Below, piece after piece: positions 56,236 through 64,000 of a DNA stretch of 64,000 nucleotides. Every line of letters starts with the position of its first letter. The stretch's first letter is position 1. The stretch comes from Ryuthela nishihirai (Eukaryota; Arthropoda; Arachnida; Araneae; Heptathelidae). The stretch lies in the NCBI GenBank assembly GCA_038380435.1, contig JAWZYU010000001.1, positions 13,558,001 through 13,622,000 of the forward strand, read 5' to 3'. Made by a program: the position numbers and the translations under genes. The notes under the pieces were generated by a model. That model searched no databases. It was not told the origin of the DNA and was given only the letters and a program-made list of their open reading frames with translations.

Positions 56236-57426
56236 CACAGTCATATCAGAATAATATGACCACCTACTTAATAATGGGAATAACCACCCTTGGCCCAGAT
56301 GACTGCAGTGAGATGGTGTGGCATGGACGTAATGAAGCCCTGGAAATTGCCAGAGGCATACGTGCCCATTCGGACTCCAGCAGAGCACAGAGGTTCTGGA
56401 GATGACGTGGTTGTGGGTCAGCACGCTGAACCTATCGATCCAAATGGTCCCACAAGTGCTCTATGGGATTGAGATTGGGTAATTTCGCCAGCCAAGGGAG
56501 AACAAAGACATCACTGTCATGTTCCTGGAGCCAGTCACACACCACCTTAGCGACATGGTAGGGTGTATTGTCCTGTCGGTAGACACCATCACCACCAGGG
56601 TAAACGTCCAACATGAAGGGATGCATGTGGTCAGTGAGGATGGACAGGTAGCCATTGGCATTCAGGGACCTATCCCAGGTCATACCAGGAAAACATCCCC
56701 CAGACATGCACACTGCTACCGCCGGCCTGTACTTGACCAACAAGTGTGTCTGAGTGTTAGTTCTTGTGTATCTGATGCCGTATCTGCCACCACCCATCAC
56801 TTCTGTTTAGTAGAAACCTCGATTCGTCAGAGAAGGCAACCTTTTTCCACTCTTCCACTGTCCAATGACAGTAGTCCTGTGTGAACTGCAGGCATTGTTG
56901 CCAATGGACCTTGGTTAATATAGGCATGTTTACATAGCATCGATTCCGGAGACCCATGTGTAACTGGGTTCATTCTACTGTTATTGAGGACTCGTACCTG
57001 GGTGCCCCAGCATTCATTTGAGTGGTCAATTGCTGCACTGTTGCACATCGATTGCCCTTTACTAGTCGATGGAGGCGACGTTCTCCTCTGGGGTTGATGG
57101 CCTTTGGGGTTCCACAATTATGGCATCTGGAGGTACTTGGTGTGCCAGCGGTCCATTCTTGGTACACCCTTACTACAGCACCCCATGAAGTCTGCTGTTT
57201 CCGAGATGCTTCCACCCTTGACGCGGTAGCCGATGATCATTCCTTTTTGAACGTCCATCAAATCAATACCTCTTCCCATTGTGCTCATGTTACACACTAT
57301 GGCTCATCTGTCCTGGCCGGCCTCTTATATCTCCGTGTGGTCGACCTTGTCATGTTCACTCTGTGATGCGCATAGGTGGGTACACTGTGATTCCGTGGGT
57401 GGTCATATTATTCTGATACGACTGTG
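56236..57426 (-). mobile_element. Tc1-like transposon #4
   Basis: A 1191-bp element with TA flanks (56234-56235 and 57427-57428). Inverted ends CACAGTCATATCAGAATAAT and, reversed, CACAGTCGTATCAGAATAAT, then ATGACCACC in both: about 30 bp with one mismatch. The ends are among the best preserved of the DNA transposons here. Confidence 0.93.
56432..57330 (-). pseudogene. Tc1 #4 transposase, broken by few frameshifts
   Basis: Minus-strand DDE transposase. N-terminal part (57215-56970): SWGAVVRVYQEW and the PRGERRLHRLVK linker. FSDESRFLLNRSDGWW near 56790-56840 gives the first Asp; WDRSLNANGYLSIL near 56640-56680; RQDNTPYHVAK near 56555-56590 the second acidic residue; and LPNLNPIEHLWDHL near 56440-56480 the third. 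All three acidic positions are intact. About three frameshifts separate the blocks. This is the least damaged DNA transposase in the window. Confidence 0.87.
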
Positions 57427-57550
57427 TATAGTAAGTTATAAATTAGGTTATGTGAACAGAGTAAATTAACTGATGCTAAAAATAGCATAGGTGCTGTCAT
57501 CTAGTTAAAATAGATTTTTATGATATATGGGCACATATTTAAAAAGTATT

Positions 57551-57630
57551 GAAACTGACAGGCTTCTGTCAGACCTCTGTGGCAAGCAGCTGCTTGAGGG
57601 GGTGTTTATTTTATTTTTTATTCATTGCAC
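57551..57630 (+). mobile_element. SINE-B 3' fragment
   Basis: AAACTGACAGGCTTCTGTCAG, GACCTCTGTGGCAAGCAG, CTGCTTGAGGGGGTG and a T-rich tail; head absent. Confidence 0.88.
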
Positions 57631-57637
57631 AAAATAT

Positions 57638-58710
57638 GGACATGTCCAACTTAATCTGTAAATCCTGTGAAGCAGAAATTTTTGATGTAAGAGGAAATAT
57701 ACTGTGTAACTGGATGTAAACAAATTTTTCACCCTAAATGTATGTGTATGAGTGAAAGTAAATTTAGAAAATTATCCAAGGAGCAAAGGAGTAAGTGGAT
57801 GTGTTTAATTTGTGTGAACAATGCTTTGGATGGAACAGAAGCATCGAAAAACATACAAATAAATCAAGAACACATAACTCAACAGAAAGGTACTGCTAAA
57901 GCTTTGGAAAGTGATGTGTCTGATGGTAGTGATCTGAGAGATATTGTTGTTGCCTTAAAGTTGGAGTTGATGAATTTGATGATTAATATTAAGAAAAAGA
58001 TTAAAGATATAAATAGTTCCTTAATAAATGAAATAAAAAAATGAAAGGTGTAAATGAGTGAAATAAAGGATATTAAAATTGCACTAAACTTGAATCAAGA
58101 TAAATTGGTAGAACAAATTACCTCATTCAATGAATTTAAATCAGAATTCAAAAAGTTTAAGGAAGAAAATATTTAATTAAACAAACTAATGAATTAAAGC
58201 AACAAATAAAAGATATCAGGTTTGAAATTAGTGAATTAGAATTAAGATCCAAGGCAAACAATATATAGATTACTGGAATACCTGAGGCACAAAATGAAAA
58301 TGTGCTGAAAGTTGTTCAAGTTGTTCAAGTATATCAAAGTTGCTTGATATTTATGAAAGAAAAGGATGATATTGTTGTTGCACTTAGAGTTACTATAATT
58401 AATAAAAACAAACCAAAACCTATTTGGTAAAATTTAGGGATGTCAGATCTAAATATCAATGGATTGAGAAAGAAAAAGCACATAGGAATCATACAGCTAA
58501 TATAATAAGTTCACAATTCAGTGATATCAGGGTTTATGTAAATGAGCATCTAACAAACTATTTGAAAACCTATTTTACAGTGTTAAACAATTTAAAATTG
58601 AACATGAATATAGGTATGCCTGGATTAAAGAAGGAAAAATATAGTTGAGAAAGTCATCTGAATCAAGAGTGTACAGAATTAGGAAAGAAGATTTAGGTAA
58701 ACTGTAGTGA
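57638..58710 (+). pseudogene. LB3 ORF1: PHD-like finger, coiled coil, FP25-like domain
   Basis: LINE ORF1 relic. N-terminal Cys/His pattern CKSCEAEIFDVRGNILC then (after a 1-base shift) GCKQIFHPKC and WMCLIC (57655-57810) reads as a PHD-type C4HC3 finger. A helical, charged middle follows (LELMNLMINIKKKIKDIN, 57960-58020). The C-terminus has YRYAWIKEGKI and LRKSSESRVYRIRKEDL (58607-58700), the FP25-like domain also seen in LB1. Several stops. Confidence 0.72.
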
Positions 58711-58922
58711 ATATAATGAGTGGAGAACAATTGGATGAAATACTGGAATTTCAGAGGAAGATGACAAAACTATAATTATCCAAAATCAGTCTGAATTGTC
58801 ACACTTTATTATTAATATAAACTCTGATATTTGTATTGTGCATTGCAACATTAGGAGTGTAAACTAAATTTTAAATGAGTTAATGGTAAATTTAGAGACC
58901 ACTTTGAATAATATTGATATTA

Positions 58923-60404
58923 CACTGCTCACAAAAAATTAGGGGATATTTCAAAATGAATATGAAGCGATAAAAAAAGAAGCATTTGATTTTTTTAAAC
59001 AAGAACATCAGAAATGCAAATAAGATGCAAAACCAACTTTTATTTCATTGGTGAAAATGCACTATACAAAAGGCTGAAAGTACTGGAGTATCTGCACGTT
59101 CCCTGATCTTGAAAGTGCACATCCTGCAATTTCCCAGCCCTTGCAATGCCCCTGCAACACGATTTGCCTGAATGCGAAGCCTGGAGAGCCATAGGATGTC
59201 TTGAAGCTGGTCAAACACAGACGACAGTGGCAACAGCACTTGGAACATCCTAAAGTGTGATTAGCAGACTGTGGAATCGCTTTCAAGAGACTGGCACAAT
59301 ACGAAGAAGACAAGGGCAGGGTCGCCCATCTGCCACAACAGCAAGAGATGATTGTTACTTGACTTTATTGGCAAGAAGGAACAGGTGCAGCAATGCAACA
59401 GAGCTGCGGGGACAGTTTCTTGCTGCCACTAGATGATGGATATGCACCCAGACCATACGAAATTAGCTCCATCGTGTTGGACTGCATGCCTGGCGACCAA
59501 TAGTATGCATTCCGTTATCTGCTGAACACCATAGAACCCGTAGAAGGTGGGCTGATGAGCATTGTCATTGGAGTGGTCAACTGTCCTCTTTCTGATGAGT
59601 CACTGCTCAGTCTGCAGCCTGACAATCATCGTGTCCTGATCTGGCGTGAATGAGGAACACGGGAGAATCTACATTTCATACCAGAAAGGGACTCCTTTGA
59701 TGGTGGTGGAATCATGGTGTGGGCTGGCATCAGCATTGGTGGTCGTACCGACCTCCACATCATCAGAAACGGATCACTGACTGCTGTCAGATATCGAGAT
59801 GAGGTCCTGAACCCTATAGTGGTACCCTATGCTGGAGCAATTGGAAACAACTTTCTTTTCATGGGCGATAATGCAAGGCCCCACTGTGCGCATCTCGTTA
59901 ACAACATGCTTCACGAGGCAGGAATTGAATGCATGGACTGACCTTCACATTCTCCAGACCTGAATCCCATTGAACATGCTTGGGATGCACTGGGAAGACG
60001 TCTGGCACACTGTCCAATGCCTCCCACAACACTTCTTGAGCTGGAAGTTGCCCTGGAGCAAGAGTGGCAGAGGATCCCACAAGAACTGCTGGACTTTCTG
60101 ATCCTATCCATGCCCCATCGCTGTCAGTGTGTTTTGGCAGTCTTGGGTGACCATATACCCTACTGAACAGTCAATGTGTGCCACTCTCGTCCAGTTTGAC
60201 ATGCTTCTGTTCACCCCCACCAATATGTCACTTGCTACTCAATCACGACAATTGAGTTTGCATCTCATTTGCATAATCGAACAACTTTTTTTGACTTGTC
60301 GTTTGCTTTTCTGATGTTTTTCTTTAATAAAAAAAATTCAAATGCTTCTTTTTTTTATTGCTTCATATTCATTTTGAAATATCCCCTAATTTTTGTGAGC
60401 AGTG
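58923..60404 (+). mobile_element. Tc1/mariner transposon #5 with long terminal repeats
   Basis: A 1482-bp element with TA flanks (58921-58922 and 60405-60406). Terminal inverted repeats of about 75 bp start CACTGCTCACAAAAA(A)TTAG on both sides and continue GGGGATATTTCAAAATGAAT, with only a few differences. Such long, well-kept ends are unusual next to the decayed coding region. It interrupts the LB3 endonuclease. Confidence 0.94.
59170..60160 (+). pseudogene. Transposase of Tc1/mariner #5, broken
   Basis: Plus-strand DDE transposase relic. N-terminal HTH blocks CLEAGQTQTTVATALGTS and VISRLWNRFQETGTIRRRQ near 59195-59310, GQGRPSATT near 59313-59340. VWAGISIGGRTDLHII near 59717-59762, MGDNARPHCAH (second acidic residue) near 59860-59890, and RPESHxTCLGC in a shifted frame where SPDLNPIEHAWD is expected (59950-59985; the unshifted frame reads SPDLNPIEHAWDALGRR). 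Frameshifts and stops near 59280, 59440, 59600 and 59940. The first catalytic Asp region (near 59590) is damaged (LSDESLLSLQPDN). Confidence 0.85.
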
Positions 60405-60406
60405 TA

Positions 60407-60606
60407 TATTGTTAACAGAAATATGGACTAAAAGAGAGAATATCAATAATTATCAGATAAATGGATTTGAGTTCTTTTACCAGTGTAGAGAATACATTAA
60501 ATCAGGTGGTGTTTTAGCATACATAAAAATAGGTAGGTTTCAAGTAAAGCAAAGGGAACTTTTTATGCATAGTGCAGAAGAATTTATTTGTTTGAAACTA
60601 ATTTAA
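60407..60606 (+). pseudogene. LB3 endonuclease N-terminal part
   Basis: LLTEIWTKRENINNYQINGFEFFYQCRE carries the catalytic Glu box (TEIW, usually TETW). GGVLAYIK follows. It continues the HCNIRSVN start at 58845-58870, from which it is separated by transposon #5. Confidence 0.8.
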
Positions 60607-60715
60607 AATTTTCAGTAGTTTGAATATGTAGGGCTCATGGTTTTTCCATTGATATTTTCAATAAGGAACTAAAAGAATTTTTAAAAACGTTGAAAAGAAA
60701 ATACATTACTTGTAG

Positions 60716-61098
60716 ATTGGGTTGGGTTGTTTTACCTCTGAGTGGCACATTTTGCACACCATGAGCTAAATGGCCAGGTCACATGGACCCTGAAGGCTCA
60801 GAGAAGGTTGGGGGAGGGGACCCACTGGAACAACTGTTGGGAGACAGATGGTAGCCTCCCATCAAGGCCATCCAGTGTGTTCTTTAACGTGCACAGGGTA
60901 TGGCTCTCCCACACACGGGGCCACGGCTTAACGTCCTGTCTGACGGATGGCGGCCTTTCCAAGCCCATTGGTGTCCCCTACTGACCGTGGGCAGGGAATT
61001 TTGCGGAGATAAATCTCAATGCTGACCCAGCTGGGACTCGAACCTGGGAACTACAGATTACGGGCCTGGCACGCTACTGACTGAGCCACCCCCACCCC
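60716..61098 (-). mobile_element. SINE-A in LB3 with 10-bp TSD, minus strand
   Basis: Flanked by TTACTTGTAG (60706-60715 and 61099-61108). Starts in the tail (ATTGGGTTGGGTTG) and ends with the tRNA-like head (GGGTGGGGGTGGCTCAGTC reversed). Full length, mildly diverged. Confidence 0.94.
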
Positions 61099-61256
61099 TT
61101 ACTTGTAGGGGATATAAATATTGATATATTAAAAGATTCTAGAACAACAAATGATTGCTTAAATATATTATCAAATTATGGGTTCAAACAATATATATGC
61201 ACCTACAAGAATAACAAAGGATAGTATTAGTTGTTTGGACCATGTATTCTATAGAG

Positions 61257-61466
61257 TAGGGGTTCTCAACGTGGGGTACGCGTTAAAATTTTTGGAGGGT
61301 ATGCCATGAGAGCTCAAAAGTCACTAGATCTAGTAGCAAAGTCGGTGTTTTATTTTATTCCCATTGTTATACTATAACTATAGTTTTATCAATCTATACA
61401 AGGGGTACGTCAGTTACATACACATTTCCAGGGGACACGTGAAGCATAAAAGATTGAAAACCACTG
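61257..61466. mobile_element. hAT-type MITE, 210 bp, 8-bp TSD
   Basis: TSD (C/T)TATAGAG (61249-61256 and 61467-61474). Ends TAGGGGTTCTCAAC and, reversed, CAGTGGTTTTCAATC. GTGGGGTACGCG and GGGGTACGTCAG form internal landmarks. CAG(N)GGTTCTCAA ends with an 8-bp TSD are typical of hAT MITEs. No coding capacity. Confidence 0.88.
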
Positions 61467-61474
61467 TTATAGAG

Positions 61475-63690
61475 ATTTCACAAAAAATGTAATAAAAGTA
61501 GCAGTGTATCATACTGCTATAACTGATCACTTTCCTGTTATAATCAAGGTTGCTCTGGAGGAGGATTCAAACATTTTAAGCAATAAAACACAAAGGGTAG
61601 TAATAAGGAAAGAGATAGATTTTTACAAATATGAAAACAATATTAAAAATTTGACATTTAGTGATGATTTGAATATTAGAAATTTTGATATTTGCCTACA
61701 GAAATGCTTTACAGACTTAAGTGAAACAGAGAAATTTAGAAAATTGAAAAAGCATAAAAATTTAAATAAAAAAATAAAACACCATGGTTAACAAATGATT
61801 TACGAAATGCTATAAATACTAAGGAAAATTATATAATGAATGCAAAAATAATCCAGGACTATTGCAATATGAGACAGATTACAGATCTTATTGTGAGTTA
61901 CTTAAAAAGAATATTCAAGAAACTAAAGTTACATATTATAAAAATAAACTAAAATCACGTGGAAAAAACCTAAGTAAACAGTGGCAACAGTAAATAGAAT
62001 TACAGGGGAAAAAAAAGGAATCATTTATGACACACTCTGAAAACATATAAGCTGGCCAATGACATGAATTCTTATTTTATTAATGTATGTGCAAACACTC
62101 TTGAAGAAATAGGAAATTGTGTACTGAATAGCAATGGATGTTTTACAAATACCTGTGTAAATTCCATTAACGTTAAAAATACAAATGAAATGGAGGTAAA
62201 TAATATTATAAACAGATAGGAAAATAATAAAAAATCTAGATTTGATAATCTATCTGTAAAAATGTTAAAAATTATAAACAAGTATCATTTGGATTATTTA
62301 ACAAAGCTGATAAATTTTTCAGTAAGTTTTAAAATAATAATAAAAAAACTTATTTAGTATTTTATGATTATTTTAAAACTGCTATAGTACTACCAATTTT
62401 TAAAACTGGAAATAAAGGTTCAATTGCAAATTACAAACCAATTTCTATTTTACCAGTATTTACAAAGGTATTAGAAAACATTATGAAAGTTAGGATAAAT
62501 TTTTATGCTAAATTTAACTTTTTTTGTAATGCTCAATTTGGTTTTAGAGAAAATAAAAATGCTGAAAAAGCAATACTTAATGTTAAAAATAAAATTTATA
62601 GAAGTATTAATGAAAATAAAAAGACAGTTGCAGTGTTTTTAGATATTAGCAAAGCATCTGATTCAGTGGATCACAAAATTTTGTTACTTAAGTTATATAA
62701 TAGTGGGATAAAAGGTATTGCATGCTAATGGTTTAAAAGCTGTCTATCAAACAGAAAGCAAGCAGTTTGTATTGGCACTAAGTTCAGTAACTATCTAAAT
62801 ATTAAGAAGAGAGTTCCTCAGGATTCTGTACTGGGACCAATTTTATTCTTAATATTTATAAATTATTTCTGTTCTCTTGATCTATATGGATCACTAACAT
62901 GTTTTGCAGATGATGCTGCAGTTGTATACACTGCAGACAACTTAAATGAGCTAAAAATAAAATTGAGTTTGATTTTAATAAAATAAGCAGTTGGTTTACT
63001 AGAAATAAATTATGTTTAAATGTTAAAAAAAACTAAATATGTATAGTTTGAGTTTCATGACAGTAACACTGACTTTGAAATCAAGTATCATAAATTGAAT
63101 TGTAACGTAACACAAGTTTGTAACTGTACTGTAATAGAGAGAGTAAAAAATTATAAATATTTAGGTGTAATCATAGAAAGTAAGTTAAAATGGATGATGC
63201 ATGCTCAGACACTTACAAATAGATTGAGATACATGTTATATAAGTTTTATCATTTAAAAAATATTGTTACAAATTCTTTTCTTTGCTCTTTATATTTTTG
63301 TTGGGTTTATTCAAGTGTACAATATGGGATTTGTTGTTGGGGGGGGGGGAGACTATGAGACAAATATAATTAATCTAAACAATATTCATAAGAAAATGTA
63401 TACGCTTATATTCAATGTAAAAAGTTACAAAGAAATTAATTCACTTTTATAATATCCAACAAATTTATGTTTTTAAAATTCTCCTGTTTGTGCACGTGAA
63501 CCATGATTGGCTAGATAATGTAAAGCATCCCTACAACATGAGAAGAAATGTAGTGCCTTTACCTCATAAAAATATTTTGAAAAAACATTTCGTTTTTCTT
63601 GCACCAAGGATTTATAATTTTTTAGAAAATAGCATAAAAAATTAACTAATTTGAGAAGTTTTAAGCAGAAAATTAGAGATTTATAGAACT
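61475..63690 (+). pseudogene. LB3 endonuclease end and reverse transcriptase, broken
   Basis: Endonuclease end ITDHFPVIIK (61520-61550, catalytic D-H). Then the linker and RT: GNKGSIANYKPISILPVF (62410-62460), NAQFGFRENKNAEKAI (62530-62575), VAVFLDISKASDSVDHKILL (62628-62690, FxD motif A), a shifted PQDSVLGPILFL box near 62815-62850, ADDAAVVY catalytic box near 62908-62930 (FADDAA), KNYKYLGVIIESKLKW (63147-63190), and the C-terminal FLAPRIYNFLEN near 63595-63630. A run of G (63337-63347) lies in the C-terminal part. Stops and frameshifts throughout. Confidence 0.8.
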
Positions 63691-63727
63691 TAACATATTA
63701 TATTTTGATTTTAAAATAGTGCTAGCC

Positions 63728-64000
63728 AATTATAACACTGAGTCATGTGTGAGAGTTGGTAAGACTTGTAGTAATTAATTGCTTCTGGTGTTTGACAAGG
63801 ATGCATTTTGCTCTCTTTTCTCTTTAGTTTGGTTATTGATTATGTTATGCGAAATTCTTTGCAAGGGAAAGATTTTGGCCTTAAATGGTCTCGAGATTTC
63901 AAAGTTTCTGATTTAGATTTTGCAGATGATTTGGCCTTGTTGGCTAACGATGTTGATGAGATTAATTCTTTCATTAGGGCTGTTGATGAGACTGGTAATA
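63728..64000 (+). mobile_element. LINE-A fragment LA10, runs off the window
   Basis: RT palm region of LINE-A: AACACTGAGTCATGTGTGAG, GTTTGACAAGGATGCATTTTG (one base off the GVRQG frame), TTTAGTTTGGTTATTGATTATG, and DLDFADDLALLAND near 63912-63955. The catalytic box is FADD and intact, and it lacks the shared TAG of LA4/LA5/LA7. The left end is truncated within the RT; the right end is cut by the window. Confidence 0.85.

Larger units (their letters stand above)
57631..63690 (+). mobile_element. LINE-B copy LB3 (CR1-like), split by three insertions
   Basis: Plus-strand LINE with ORF1 (57638-58710), endonuclease (58800-58922, 60405-60610, 61108-61540) and RT to about 63690. Insertions: Tc1/mariner (58923-60404), SINE-A (60716-61098) and hAT MITE (61257-61466). 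Removing these restores domain order, e.g. NNIDI at 58915 continues into LLTEIWTKRENI at 60410. The ORF1 PHD-like finger supports a CR1-group element. Frameshifts and stops are scattered throughout. Confidence 0.82.

Noticed and set aside
43032..64000. Further TBCD exons
   Set aside because: I looked for the next conserved TBCD block and did not find one; intron 2 probably continues past the window. A protein-to-genome alignment would decide.

Overview
This is eukaryotic, AT-rich, invertebrate DNA with no sign of bacterial organisation. The only host gene I recognise is tubulin-specific chaperone D (TBCD, plus strand). Coding exon 1 lies at 816-1184 and exon 2 at 42847-43031. They join in phase 0 across a 41.7 kb intron. 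No third exon was recognised before the window ends, so intron 2 probably runs off the right edge. The element mix (Tc1/mariner, CR1-like and RTE-like LINEs, tRNA-derived SINEs) suggests an arthropod, perhaps a chelicerate. That placement is an inference.

Most of the rest is transposable-element sequence, much of it nested. Families named here: LINE-A (RTE-like, endonuclease + reverse transcriptase, (GAT)n 3' tail; copies LA1-LA10); LINE-B (CR1/Jockey-like, with an ORF1 ending in a baculovirus FP25-like domain; copies LB1-LB3); SINE-A (tRNA-Thr-like head, V-SINE-like core); SINE-B (tRNA-Ser/Leu-like head, (ATTT)n tail, 3' end resembling LINE-A); SINE-C (tRNA-Trp-like head, present as an inverted dimer); a TTAA-flanked piggyBac-like non-autonomous repeat (three copies); five Tc1/mariner elements; one Tigger/pogo element; two hAT-type elements; and several foldback elements.

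Layout. 1-815: TBCD upstream region with a diverged tandem repeat. 1185-10384: LINE-A copies LA1-LA3 with an internally deleted hAT, a Tc1 and a SINE-B inside. 10385-28600: one minus-strand LINE-B (LB1) split by LINE-A LA4 (itself carrying SINE-C and SINE-A), by LINE-B LB2 (carrying SINE-B) and by a Tc1 (itself carrying LINE-A LA5 with a foldback and a SINE-A). 28843-31953: SINEs and old LINE fragments. 31954-40543: a TTAA repeat split by a minus-strand LINE-A (LA7), which is split in turn by the most intact plus-strand LINE-A (LA8). 40548-42740: old LINE-A and a second TTAA repeat. 42847-43031: TBCD exon 2. 43765-51832: a foldback, a third TTAA repeat split by Tigger, a decayed Tc1 with SINE-A, and a long inverted-repeat element. 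51833-57426: mostly unassigned sequence with SINEs and one Tc1. 57630-63690: LINE-B LB3 with a nested Tc1/mariner, SINE-A and hAT MITE. 63728-64000: start of another LINE-A fragment.

All transposon ORFs I examined carry frameshifts, stops or lost catalytic residues. I found no new multi-gene system. The best leads are the datable nested insertions, a LINE-A subfamily whose copies share inactivating mutations, SINE-B/LINE-A 3'-end similarity, and palindromic insertions with target-site duplications.
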